Source: a bacterium HR33 (GTDB taxonomy: Bacteria > Gemmatimonadota > Gemmatimonadetes > Gemmatimonadales > GWC2-71-9). From it: DNA of 64,000 nt. This document shows, piece after piece, positions 1 to 8,089 of this stretch. Both the position numbers and the translations under genes were made by a program. Within the stretch, counting starts at the first letter, position 1. Each line of letters opens with the position of its first letter. The DNA lies in NCBI GenBank assembly GCA_002923375.1, contig BEIJ01000001.1, positions 1,240,001 through 1,304,000 of the forward strand. The letters run 5' to 3'. The notes under the pieces are model-generated. The model searched no databases and was not told the origin of the DNA. It worked only from the letters and a program-made list of their open reading frames with translations.

Positions 1-1
1 G

Positions 2-1060
2 CGGCGGCGCCGAGGGATCCTGGGATCCCAGGCACACTACACCGGTTACTACGAAATTTTGGACCGGGCGGTAGGCCGGGAGCTCGCGAAAGTGGCTGCG
101 CTCGGGAAGCGCTTGGTGTTTGCCGTGTTCCCGGGAGTGGACGGAATAACTCACTGGTACGACCCATGGCACCCTAGAGTGCTCGACCTGTATCTCGAGT
201 TCGACCGGGCTTTGGGCCGTTATGTCGAGGCGCTCAAGACCAAGGAGGAACACCTGATCGTCCTCGCCAGCGACCACGGCGCAACCAGGATATCCCTGCA
301 CAGCGACGTGAGCTCGGCCCTAGAACGATTCGGCCTGCGGACTTTGAGACATCCGATCGTCTGGCGCCGCTCGCCCGAGGCCGCCGTTATGGTTTCAGGG
401 AACGCCGCGGCGCACTTGTACTTCGCACCGGGAGTACCCCGCTCGCGGCGATGGACGGTGGCCGAAATCGAAGGAGGGACAATCCCGAGTGTACCCGGGG
501 AGGTGTTGGGATATCTTGCGAACCTACCTGGGGTGGCGCTGATAGCGGGCAGCGACGGCGAAGGCGGCATAACACTGGTCTCGCGAAAGGGCCGGTCTCG
601 AATCCAAGAAACGGACCGGGGTACGTTCATTTACTCGCCGGAAAGCGGAGACGTGCTGGCCCTGGGATCCAAAAAGAGGGAGTACACTCCACACGAGTGG
701 CTGGCGGAGAGCTTTCACTCGCCCTACCCCGATGCCGTAGTGCAACTTGGTACTCTGTTCCGCTCTCGCCGCACCGGAGACTTGGTTGTAGCGGCGGATG
801 CGCAGTCGGACCTGCGAGATGCCTGGGAAATCCCCGAACACCGCTCCGGGCATGGCAGTCTGGTGGCCGAGCATATGCACTGTCTTTTGGCGGTAAACCG
901 CAAGATCGCCGGACCAATCCGAACGGTCGATGTCTTCTCCTTGCTGCTCCAGCACCTCGGCTATCCCATACCGGCCGGGATCGACGGCCAATTGCCGGTC
1001 AAGCGCTCGGCCGGCGCGAAGCGGGTACTTACGGCCACACCTGCCGCTACGGGAGAATGA
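2..1060 (+). CDS. Alkaline-phosphatase-superfamily phosphodiesterase/pyrophosphatase-like protein, 5' truncated
   Basis: The reading frame is open to the left edge of the window, so the N-terminus is missing; at least 352 residues remain. The metal-binding pattern of the alkaline phosphatase superfamily (type I phosphodiesterase/nucleotide pyrophosphatase branch) is visible: PGVDGITH near 131-154, ASDHG near 268-282 (Asp and His ligands), and GHGS followed by EHMH near 847-880. Such enzymes hydrolyse phosphodiester or phosphate-transfer substrates with two metal ions; the substrate here cannot be read. It is followed after 16 nt by a membrane protein and then a lipoprotein, so the three probably form an operon with an envelope-related role (inference). 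Confidence 0.75.
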   Translation, partial: RRRRGILGSQAHYTGYYEILDRAVGRELAKVAALGKRLVFAVFPGVDGITHWYDPWHPRVLDLYLEFDRALGRYVEALKTKEEHLIVLASDHGATRISLHSDVSSALERFGLRTLRHPIVWRRSPEAAVMVSGNAAAHLYFAPGVPRSRRWTVAEIEGGTIPSVPGEVLGYLANLPGVALIAGSDGEGGITLVSRKGRSRIQETDRGTFIYSPESGDVLALGSKKREYTPHEWLAESFHSPYPDAVVQLGTLFRSRRTGDLVVAADAQSDLRDAWEIPEHRSGHGSLVAEHMHCLLAVNRKIAGPIRTVDVFSLLLQHLGYPIPAGIDGQLPVKRSAGAKRVLTATPAATGE

Positions 1061-1076
1061 GGGAGGGACCCAGCGC

Positions 1077-1766
1077 GTGAAGCAATCAATGATGGCCGAG
1101 CTGGGAAAAATGGCCAGGCGCCGGCACGGTAACCTGGTATGGGACGGGATCGTCAGGGGATCCGGGGTTCTGGGTCTGGCCGCAATTCCCGCGGTCCTCT
1201 CGCTCCCGGAAGCCGGCCCCCTGGTGGGCTTCGTGTTGGTTACGATTTGGGTGAACGGTCCCATCGCTCCTTTGCTTCCCGCAACCTACGAGCCGATCCT
1301 CATGCTCTATGGAAGACTCTATTCACCCGTCGTGGTGGGTCTTTTGGGAATCGGCGGCACCATTTACGTGGAGCACCTCAATTATCACTTGTATCGCAAG
1401 ATGTTCGACTCCCGCATTCTGGCGCGACCCCGGGATAGCCGCTGGTTGGCGTGGGTGGTGCGGAAGTTCAATCGGTCTCCGTTTTTTACCATTTGGTTGT
1501 GTTCCTGGTCTCCCCTGCCGTATTGGGCGGTTCGCTTTCTGTCGCCCCTGGCACGCTACCCTGTGGGCAGGCATTTGTGGGCAACTTTCTTGGGAAGGTT
1601 TCCCCGCCTCGTCTTCTTTGCGGCGCTGGGCACGTGGTGGCAGGTGGAGATCGGTTGGCTGCTTTGGATTACCGGGGCTTCCATTGCCGTGGCGGTCGCG
1701 GTCTGGTGGTACCGGAGCCGAGAGGCTCGAAACGCACCCGCTGGTGTAGTAACCTTCAACCGATGA
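1077..1766 (+). CDS. VTT/DedA-like integral membrane protein
   Basis: A 229-residue protein with several hydrophobic segments (roughly residues 25-45, 50-80, 85-105, 140-165 and 185-215). The stretch YPVGRHLWATFLGRFPRL near residue 160-180 resembles the conserved C-terminal part of VTT (SNARE-associated/DedA) proteins, thought to act in lipid transport or proton-dependent envelope homeostasis. GTG at 1077 is chosen because the purine-rich AGGGAGGGAC lies just upstream and because an upstream in-frame start would overlap the previous gene; ATG 1089 is an alternative. The gene overlaps the next by 4 nt (ATGA), indicating translational coupling. Family assignment is moderate. Confidence 0.65.
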   Translation: MKQSMMAELGKMARRRHGNLVWDGIVRGSGVLGLAAIPAVLSLPEAGPLVGFVLVTIWVNGPIAPLLPATYEPILMLYGRLYSPVVVGLLGIGGTIYVEHLNYHLYRKMFDSRILARPRDSRWLAWVVRKFNRSPFFTIWLCSWSPLPYWAVRFLSPLARYPVGRHLWATFLGRFPRLVFFAALGTWWQVEIGWLLWITGASIAVAVAVWWYRSREARNAPAGVVTFNR

Positions 1767-2242
1767 CCCTGAGGGCTGGAATCAAGGTCGCGCTCGCAGC
1801 GGGACTGGCGCTTGCCGTCAGCGCCTGCTGGTGGCTTTGGCGGCCCGGGTTTGAACAACCCGCGATACAACTCAGGGACGTGGCGGTAACCGGGCTCAGC
1901 GCGGAGGGAGGATCGCTCCTGCTCTACTTGGACGTTTACAATCCGAACCGCTACGAAATCAGAACGGCCCGACTCCATGTGGCGATCGAGATAGAGGGGA
2001 TTCATTTTGGGGACGCTTTGCTGGAAAGTCCTCTCAGACTCGAAGCAAGGACGCGCACTCCGGTGCAACTCCCTCTGACTTTTACCTGGGCCGGAGTGGG
2101 CGCCGCCGCGCGCGGCATCCTCAGTCGAAGCTCGGTAACCTACGACTTGGCCGGTCGCATGCTGGTGGGAACGCCTTTGGGAGAGCGGGACGTGGGCCTG
2201 CGCCGAACCGGGTCCGTCAGTCTGAGAAACGTGATGCGATAG
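1763..2242 (+). CDS. LEA14/WHy-like lipoprotein
   Basis: A 159-residue protein starting at ATG inside the stop of the preceding gene. Residues 1-23 form a lipoprotein signal with a lipobox ending VSAC, so the mature protein is probably anchored in the envelope by a lipidated Cys. The remainder resembles LEA type 2 / WHy domains: an alternating beta pattern with the typical YLDVYNPNRYEI near residue 55, where such domains carry a conserved NPN, and a later VQLPLTF strand. Bacterial members are small periplasmic lipoproteins of unclear role, sometimes tied to desiccation stress. The gene ends 33 nt from the end of the convergent gene. Confidence 0.7.
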   Translation: MTLRAGIKVALAAGLALAVSACWWLWRPGFEQPAIQLRDVAVTGLSAEGGSLLLYLDVYNPNRYEIRTARLHVAIEIEGIHFGDALLESPLRLEARTRTPVQLPLTFTWAGVGAAARGILSRSSVTYDLAGRMLVGTPLGERDVGLRRTGSVSLRNVMR

Positions 2243-2275
2243 AGAGAACCCGGTAGAGCGCTCCTGCCCGCGGAT

Positions 2276-2872
2276 CTATTTCGGCGGGATCGAGACGGCG
2301 GCGGTATAGATCAGATCTCCGAATTCCGACGCGTCGTCGTTGGCGGCGTTGGCCGCAGCGTGAAACACTACCGGACCGCCGGGCTCTTCCGGCGCCCGCC
2401 AAGTGAGCACCCACCTGGCTACGCCGGCTTCGGCCAGATAGCTGCCCGACTGCGTGTGCTCCGCATAGGCCACCCCATTGCTGTCGACCACCACTTGAAC
2501 CCGAGAGTCCAGCGATACCAACTTCCCGGCCTGGCTGCCCTGCTGCGCCCCCTCGAGGTACCTGACCGCTATCTGGAAACCCGCCCGGCGTGCTTCCGGG
2601 TGCCGGAGCTCCACGGTCAAGCGATAAGTCTCACCGGGAGCGTAAGCATCCGGAAGTCCCGAGAGCTCTAGCTTCCCCGGAGGAGTGTTGAGCTCCGCCC
2701 CGAAGTGACATTGGGCGCAGGTCGGTTCCCCGAAACCCCCCGTATGGCCCGGGGGAGGGCCTTCGGCGTAAAAACCCAGCGCTGACAAGAGGGGTGCAAC
2801 CAGCACCCCCCAGGCCAGCGCGGCGAAGAACCCTCGTCCTCCCTTTCCCTCAGGGAAGCTTTGCCCTGCCAA
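2276..2872 (-). CDS. Secreted protein with one CxxCH motif and choice-of-anchor-V-like domain
   Basis: Predicted 198 residues. After a hydrophobic leader (about residues 15-34) comes CAQCH at 52-56, a classic c-type heme attachment motif, followed by a beta-rich domain. The order (PPPGHTGG, CxxCH, a YAPGETYRLTV strand, a VEHTQSGSY-like segment, WTFTW-like WVLTWRAP, then HAAANAAN) matches the choice-of-anchor V group of secreted proteins. TTG at 2872 is chosen since it keeps the whole leader; GTG at 2806 would leave a very short one, and no good ribosome site decides. It overlaps the upstream propeller gene by 23 nt, so the two are probably co-translated. Whether heme is really bound is inferred from the motif only. 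Confidence 0.7.
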   Translation of the reverse strand: MAGQSFPEGKGGRGFFAALAWGVLVAPLLSALGFYAEGPPPGHTGGFGEPTCAQCHFGAELNTPPGKLELSGLPDAYAPGETYRLTVELRHPEARRAGFQIAVRYLEGAQQGSQAGKLVSLDSRVQVVVDSNGVAYAEHTQSGSYLAEAGVARWVLTWRAPEEPGGPVVFHAAANAANDDASEFGDLIYTAAVSIPPK

Positions 2873-3827
2873 TGTAGTTGGTGTCCGTGCCGAACCAGAT
2901 TTCCTGCGCCGGGCGGTGATAGTACATGTGCCGCACCGCACCCGCGCCGCTGGGAATGGACGTCACGCTGAAAACCTTCTGAGACTTGGTGTCGAACCCG
3001 ACGAACTGATTCGGATTGGGTCCGGTCTCCACGAACCAAATGCGATCCTTGTCGTCCACTTGCATGGCATACGGCCGGGATTCCCTCCCGCTGGGTGCCG
3101 GCCACTCCCGCACCTCGCCCGTTGCGGGATCGTACCGGCCCACGTATCCCCCGGCATAATCCACGTACCAGATCTTGTCGTCCGAGGTAATAGCGATGCG
3201 GCGCGGTCTGGTCTCGGGACGCGGAAGAGCGATCTCCTTGAGCTGCAACGTCTGGGGGTCCACCGTCGCGATCTTGTTGGTTCCGAACAGGACCGCCCAG
3301 GGGATCCCTTTGGAGTCGATCCAGATGCCGTAAGGCCGGGCATTCGGCGTGGGAACTCGGATGAGGTCCACCTTGCGGGTGGCGATCGTGAGCCTGCCCA
3401 ACATGTTGCTGCCTTGCATCGTGAACCAGATGTGCCCCCGCTGGTCAAAGACCAGAGTATGGGGATCCCGGGCTGCAGGGTCGGGCATTGGAATCTTCTC
3501 TATCGATCCGTCCGCGGGGTTCAAGCGGCCGATATGAGCGTTCCGGTTGCCGGCGTACCAGACAAACCCGTCCCGGTCCACGATCAGATTGTGGGGACCC
3601 GTCCCGGGCTCCAGCTCGTAACGCTTGAACTCGCCGGTCGCAGGAACGAAGTAGGCCGCATAGTCCCCCTGCTGTCCCACGAACCAGACCTTCCCGTCAG
3701 GCCCCACATATGGGTCCCGCGGCCGGGTTCTCTCCCAGGGTACCGGCCATTCTTTGATGTCTATCGGGTTGATATCCACCGCCCCCAAGGCGGCCAGGGC
3801 AACTGCCAGCGCTGTAAAGTGCTTCAT
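2850..3827 (-). CDS. Seven-blade beta-propeller, virginiamycin B lyase-like
   Basis: Predicted 325 residues with a signal peptide (residues 1-20, ending LGAVDI). Seven repeats carrying an aromatic xxW[FY]xx core are visible (KVWFVGQ, FVWYAG, HIWFTMQG, IPWAVLFG, KIWYVDY, RIWFVETG, EIWFGTD), as expected for a seven-bladed propeller of the Vgb/SMP-30-like group. Streptogramin lyases open a macrolactone, but most secreted relatives have unknown substrates, so antibiotic resistance should not be assumed. ATG 3827 is chosen because the signal peptide begins there and AGAGGG precedes it. The following gene, encoding a CxxCH protein, overlaps by 23 nt; a joint extracellular oxidative role is possible (inference). 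Confidence 0.75.
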   Translation of the reverse strand: MKHFTALAVALAALGAVDINPIDIKEWPVPWERTRPRDPYVGPDGKVWFVGQQGDYAAYFVPATGEFKRYELEPGTGPHNLIVDRDGFVWYAGNRNAHIGRLNPADGSIEKIPMPDPAARDPHTLVFDQRGHIWFTMQGSNMLGRLTIATRKVDLIRVPTPNARPYGIWIDSKGIPWAVLFGTNKIATVDPQTLQLKEIALPRPETRPRRIAITSDDKIWYVDYAGGYVGRYDPATGEVREWPAPSGRESRPYAMQVDDKDRIWFVETGPNPNQFVGFDTKSQKVFSVTSIPSGAGAVRHMYYHRPAQEIWFGTDTNYIGRAKLP

Positions 3828-4037
3828 GGTCGGTATCCCTCTGCTTCGGTACGAGATCCTTATCGCCTCCCATGGAATTCCCCGGATATTCCAAGCGCGG
3901 GGAGCGCTGCTCTCGAGTCCCCGGTCCCGAACCTTCCGCTCGGCCCCTCTTACCACAGGCCAGCCTGGTATATACCACTACGCCCAACCCGCGGCGAGCG
4001 TTGGCGCCGCCTATCGGTTAGCTTTCCCGCCGCTTCC

Positions 4038-4943
4038 GTGAGAACCAGCACCGAGCATGTAGCTTCCGCCCCCGCAGGGCTGTCGAGCACCGATCTGCTC
4101 CTCGCCCTGATGGCTCTCATATGGGGCGTCAACATCATAGTGGTCAAGGCGGCGCTCTCGAGCTTCCTGCCCTTGGCCTTCAACGCGGTCCGCTTTCCGC
4201 TGGCCAGCTTGGCGCTGATGCTGATCGCTCGGCTCATGGGCGCTCCGATTCCAGAGCGCCGCTATTGGAAGCCGCTGGCACTCTACGGGATGCTGGGAAA
4301 CACCCTGTACCAGTTGGGCTTCATCCAAGGGCTCGGCCTCACCCGGGCCGGCAACGCTGCGCTGATCATGGCTGCCAATCCCGTGCTCACCGCGCTGATC
4401 AGCCACTGGGCGGGGCAGGAACAGTTCCGGCTGCGGCACTGGGCGGGAATATTCCTTTCGGCGCTGGGGGTGAGCCTGGTGGTCGTAGGGAGCGGCGAGT
4501 CGGTCGGTTTCGGGAGCACCGTGATAGGAGATCTTTTGGTGTTGGGCGCCGTACTGTGCTGGTCCCTGTACGCCGTTGGATCCCGGCCTTTGGTACACGC
4601 TCTGGGTGCTACCAACATGACGGCCTGGACCACCTTTTTCGGCACGGTCCCTATCGTGCTGTTCGGTATCCCGGCCCTCAGGTCCCAATCCTGGTCCAGC
4701 ATCGCTCCGGCCGCTTGGGGAGCGGTGGTTTACGCATCTTTGGGCGCTATCGTGACCGGTTACCTGTTGTGGGCTCGAGGGATGCGCACCCTGGGGTCGA
4801 CCCGGGTGGCGGTGTATTCCAACTTCACTCCGGTCTTTGCGTTTCTCGCTGCCTGGCCGCTTCTGGGGGAAACTCCCACGGCGTGGCAGGTGAGCGGCGG
4901 GGTGCTAATCTTTCTGGGCCTGTACCTTACCCGTTATGGATGA
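4038..4943 (+). CDS. EamA/DMT-superfamily transporter
   Basis: Predicted 301 residues with about ten hydrophobic helices in two tandem EamA repeats: the first begins LMALIWGVNIIVVKAAL near residue 20 and the second near residue 155 with LLVLGAVLCWSLYAVGSRP. The WG and NP/LIMAANPVLTAL patterns are typical of drug/metabolite exporters of the 10-TMS type. Substrate is not predictable. The GTG start gives the expected family length; there is no clear ribosome site upstream. The stop region overlaps the start of the hydroxyacid oxidase gene by 8 nt, suggesting the two are cotranscribed and may handle related small metabolites. Confidence 0.85.
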   Translation: MRTSTEHVASAPAGLSSTDLLLALMALIWGVNIIVVKAALSSFLPLAFNAVRFPLASLALMLIARLMGAPIPERRYWKPLALYGMLGNTLYQLGFIQGLGLTRAGNAALIMAANPVLTALISHWAGQEQFRLRHWAGIFLSALGVSLVVVGSGESVGFGSTVIGDLLVLGAVLCWSLYAVGSRPLVHALGATNMTAWTTFFGTVPIVLFGIPALRSQSWSSIAPAAWGAVVYASLGAIVTGYLLWARGMRTLGSTRVAVYSNFTPVFAFLAAWPLLGETPTAWQVSGGVLIFLGLYLTRYG

Positions 4944-6021
4944 GCTTTTGAACTTGGACGACTTCGAGGCGGCCGCTTGCGAACGGCTCCCGGCGGCTGC
5001 AAGGGACTACGTGCGCGGGGGTGCGGCGGACGAAATAACGCTGCACGAGAACCGGGAAGCGTTCAGGCGATTCCAGTTACTCCCCAGGGTGCTGCGTGAC
5101 GTCTCGAACATAGATCTGACGATCGACCTCTTTGGGGAGCGCCTTTCGTTCCCGGTGCTGGTAGCGCCCACTGCCTTCCACTCGCTGGCGCACCCAGAGG
5201 GTGAGCTGGCCACCGCCCGCGCCGCCGCGGCTGTCGGTACCGTGATGGTGGTCTCCACCATGTCAAGTTACCGTCTGGAAGAGATTGCGGCGGCTGCCAG
5301 TGCACCAAAATGGTTTCAACTCTACTGTTACCGGGACCGCTCCGTTACCAGGGCCCTGGTGGAGCGCGCCGAGGCCGCAGGTTACCGGGCGATCTGCATG
5401 ACCGTGGACCTCCCGCGGGTTGGGCGCAGGGAGCGAGACCTGAGGAATCGATTTTCCCTCCCGCCGGGAGTCAGCCCCAAAAACTTCGAGGATTTTCTCG
5501 ACCTCGGCCGGCTGGCGGCGGACGAGCGGGTTAGGGCGTTCGAGCGCTATATAGGCGAGCTGGTGGATCCTTCATTGACTTGGGAGGCGGTGGACTGGCT
5601 GCGTTCCGTCACCCGCCTGCCGCTGATCTTGAAGGGCATCATGACGCGGGCGGACGCAAGATTGGCCGCGGAACGCGGGGTGCAGGGGATCGTGGTGTCC
5701 AACCACGGAGGCCGGCAGCTCGACACGGTTCCCGCTGCAGTGGAGGTACTTGGAGAAATCGTAGAGGAGGCCGGCGAGCGGGTGGTGGTCCTCATGGACG
5801 GCGGTATCCGGCGAGGTACCGACGTGGCCAAGGCACTGGCTCTGGGCGCCCGTGCGGTCTTGGTGGGCCGCCCGTGTTTCTACGGTCTTGCGGTGGCGGG
5901 TGCGGAGGGGGTGCGCCGGGTGCTCGAGCTTCTGAAGTCGGAGCTGGAGTTGACGTTGGCGCTCTTGGGCTGCCGGAATCCCCGAGAAGTCACCCGAGAA
6001 TACGTGCGCCGCTCGAGCTGA
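4936..6021 (+). CDS. FMN-dependent alpha-hydroxy-acid oxidase/dehydrogenase
   Basis: A 361-residue TIM-barrel flavoprotein of the glycolate oxidase/lactate oxidase family, which oxidises L-2-hydroxy acids to 2-oxo acids with FMN. Signature SNHGGRQLD is at residues 255-263; H257 and R260 correspond to the catalytic base and substrate-binding Arg, K233 (LKG) to the FMN-binding Lys, and Y25 and Y130 to substrate-side tyrosines. The phosphate-binding MDGGIRRGTD and LGARAVLVGRP segments follow. There is no N-terminal cytochrome domain or membrane insertion, so it is more like soluble oxidases or lactate 2-monooxygenase than flavocytochrome b2. The exact substrate cannot be read. Confidence 0.88.
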   Translation: MDELLNLDDFEAAACERLPAAARDYVRGGAADEITLHENREAFRRFQLLPRVLRDVSNIDLTIDLFGERLSFPVLVAPTAFHSLAHPEGELATARAAAAVGTVMVVSTMSSYRLEEIAAAASAPKWFQLYCYRDRSVTRALVERAEAAGYRAICMTVDLPRVGRRERDLRNRFSLPPGVSPKNFEDFLDLGRLAADERVRAFERYIGELVDPSLTWEAVDWLRSVTRLPLILKGIMTRADARLAAERGVQGIVVSNHGGRQLDTVPAAVEVLGEIVEEAGERVVVLMDGGIRRGTDVAKALALGARAVLVGRPCFYGLAVAGAEGVRRVLELLKSELELTLALLGCRNPREVTREYVRRSS

Positions 6022-6029
6022 CCTCGGCC

Positions 6030-6058
6030 TGGCAGATCTGGGCCCGTCCTGTTACGAT
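6030..6058 (+). promoter_or_regulatory. Candidate sigma-70 promoter of the glucan/trehalose operon
   Basis: TGGCAG (6030-6035) and TACGAT (6053-6058) are separated by 17 nt. The -10 hexamer ends 9 nt before the GTG start of glgE, so transcription would begin almost at the start codon, and no Shine-Dalgarno sequence is visible. This points to a leaderless or nearly leaderless message. Confidence 0.4.
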
Positions 6059-6067
6059 ACGTTATCC

Positions 6068-8089
6068 GTGACTAGCACCAAACCTTCCGCGCGCCGGCCA
6101 AGAAGTTCGATTCCGGCGCGGCCTCCCCGGCTCATCATAGAGAATATCCGGCCCTCGGTGGACGGCGGTCGGTTTCCCGCCAAACGCCTAGTCGGTGATC
6201 GCGTCGTTGTAGAGGCTACGGTCTATAAGGAAGGGCACGATCTTATCGCCGCCAGGGTGCTTTACCGCCCGCCGGGGGAGAGGCGGTGGTGGAGCGCTCC
6301 TATGGTCTACGAGCGGGATTTCGACCGCTGCCGCGGGGAGTTTTCGGTGGATCGGATCGGCACTTGGGAGTTCACGGTCGAAGCCTGGACCGACCGTTTC
6401 GGTAGCTGGCGGAGCGACCTGGAGCGGCGCGGGGGTGGGGAAACCCACGTGGATCTCCTGGAAGGCGCGCTGCTGATCGAAGAAGCGTCCCGCAGGGCCA
6501 AGGGAGAAGACCGTGCGGGCCTCAAGGATGCGGCGCGGGTGCTTCGCGAGGAGGCCGTCCCGGTGGCGGATCGCACGCGCAGAGCATTGAGCGCCGAGCT
6601 AGAGAAGCTGGTCCAGCGCTATCTTCCACCTGCGGACTTGACCCGCGCTCCTGCGGTAATGAAGCTCTGGGTCGATCGGCCGGAGGCTGGGTTCGGAGCT
6701 TGGTACGAGATGTTCCCCCGATCCCAGAGCACCGTACCCGGTAAGCACGGCACGTTCGAGGATGCGGCCCGCCGGCTTGCAGAACTGAAAGAGCTCGGGT
6801 TCGACGTTATTTACCTCCCGCCTATCCACCCGATAGGCAGAACCCACAGGAAGGGAAAGAATCATTCTCTGGTGGCCGGCCCCGACGACCCCGGTAGCCC
6901 TTGGGCCATAGGGAACGAGCACGGGGGTCACACTGCGGTGGAGCCCCAGCTCGGCACGCTGGAGGATTTCGAGCGGTTCGTTAGGCGAGCCCGAGAGTTG
7001 GGAATGGAGGTGGCCCTGGACTACGCTCTCCAGTGCTCTCCCGACCATCCCTGGGTGAAAGAACATCCGGAGTGGTTTTCGATTCGCCCGGACGGAAGCA
7101 TAAAGTACGCGGAAAATCCTCCCAAGAAATATCAGGACATCTATCCTTTGAATTTTTGGTGCCAGGATTATCCGGCTCTCTGGCGTGCCTGCAAAGAGAT
7201 TCTGGAATTCTGGATCGCCCGGGGAGTGAAAATCTTCCGAGTGGACAATCCCCATACCAAGCCCTTCGCTTTTTGGGAGTGGCTGATAGGCGAAATGCGC
7301 CGGGAGCACCCCGAGGTGATCTTTCTTTCCGAAGCTTTTACCCGCCCGGCGCGGATGAAGGCGTTGGCAAAGTTGGGGTTCCACCAGTCTTACACCTACT
7401 TCACCTGGCGAAACACTGCCCCGGAATTACGCGAATACCTGACCGAGCTCACGCGCACCGACATGGTGGAGTACTTCCGGCCCAACTTCTTCACCAACAC
7501 GCCCGACATACTCCACGCTTATCTGCAGCAGGGAGGGCGGCCGGCGTTCCGGGTGCGACTGGTCCTGGCCGCCACGCTGTCGCCGGTTTACGGCATCTAT
7601 TCCGGGTTCGAACTGTGCGAGAACACACCGTTCGCTCCGGGAAGCGAGGAATACCTCAATTCCGAGAAGTACGAGATCAAGGTCCGCGATTGGAACGCTC
7701 CGGGAAACATCAAGGAGGACATAGCGATCGTAAATCGCATCCGGCGGGAGCATCGGGCTCTGCAACGGCTCGACAATTTGACTTTCTGCCACTCGGAGAA
7801 CGACCAGATCCTTTGCTACCATAAGCACGCTCCGGGTGACGATCTCCTGATAGCCGTGAATTTGGACCCCCACCGCGTTCAGGAGACCATGGTTCATGTC
7901 CCACTGGAGGCTCTGGAGCTGTCCGAAGAGGAGCCGTTCGAAGTAGAGGACCTGCTGACCGGCGAGAGATACGGCTGGCGGGGGAGGCGCAATTACGTGC
8001 GGCTGGACCCCGAGCGCCAGGTGGCCCATATCTTTCTGGTGCACCGGGCATCGGATCCCGCAGGGGAGGGCGGCGGTCGAGTCCCGTGA
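6068..8089 (+). CDS. glgE: Alpha-1,4-glucan:maltose-1-phosphate maltosyltransferase (GlgE)
   Basis: A 673-residue GH13 enzyme that transfers maltosyl units from alpha-maltose 1-phosphate to the non-reducing end of linear glucan. The N-terminal region (about 25-130) has the GlgE-type domain with FPAKR and [10 protein letters not shown]; the barrel carries [17 protein letters not shown] near 250-266, the nucleophile D393 in [10 protein letters not shown] and the acid/base E422 in FLSEAFTRP. Those positions agree with published GlgE enzymes (D394/E423 in Streptomyces). It is the first gene of a seven-gene operon and overlaps treS-mak by 4 nt (GTGA), which encodes the enzyme making its maltose 1-phosphate donor. 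Confidence 0.96.
   Translation: MTSTKPSARRPRSSIPARPPRLIIENIRPSVDGGRFPAKRLVGDRVVVEATVYKEGHDLIAARVLYRPPGERRWWSAPMVYERDFDRCRGEFSVDRIGTWEFTVEAWTDRFGSWRSDLERRGGGETHVDLLEGALLIEEASRRAKGEDRAGLKDAARVLREEAVPVADRTRRALSAELEKLVQRYLPPADLTRAPAVMKLWVDRPEAGFGAWYEMFPRSQSTVPGKHGTFEDAARRLAELKELGFDVIYLPPIHPIGRTHRKGKNHSLVAGPDDPGSPWAIGNEHGGHTAVEPQLGTLEDFERFVRRARELGMEVALDYALQCSPDHPWVKEHPEWFSIRPDGSIKYAENPPKKYQDIYPLNFWCQDYPALWRACKEILEFWIARGVKIFRVDNPHTKPFAFWEWLIGEMRREHPEVIFLSEAFTRPARMKALAKLGFHQSYTYFTWRNTAPELREYLTELTRTDMVEYFRPNFFTNTPDILHAYLQQGGRPAFRVRLVLAATLSPVYGIYSGFELCENTPFAPGSEEYLNSEKYEIKVRDWNAPGNIKEDIAIVNRIRREHRALQRLDNLTFCHSENDQILCYHKHAPGDDLLIAVNLDPHRVQETMVHVPLEALELSEEEPFEVEDLLTGERYGWRGRRNYVRLDPERQVAHIFLVHRASDPAGEGGGRVP

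Noticed and set aside
3966-3977. Short palindrome TGGTATATACCA upstream of the EamA gene as an operator
   Set aside because: It is short and AT-centred, and no correctly spaced -35 accompanies it; not enough to list as a site.
2916-4037. Long 5' extension of the EamA transporter frame
   Set aside because: It runs antisense through the propeller gene; the transporter begins at 4038 with its first membrane helix.
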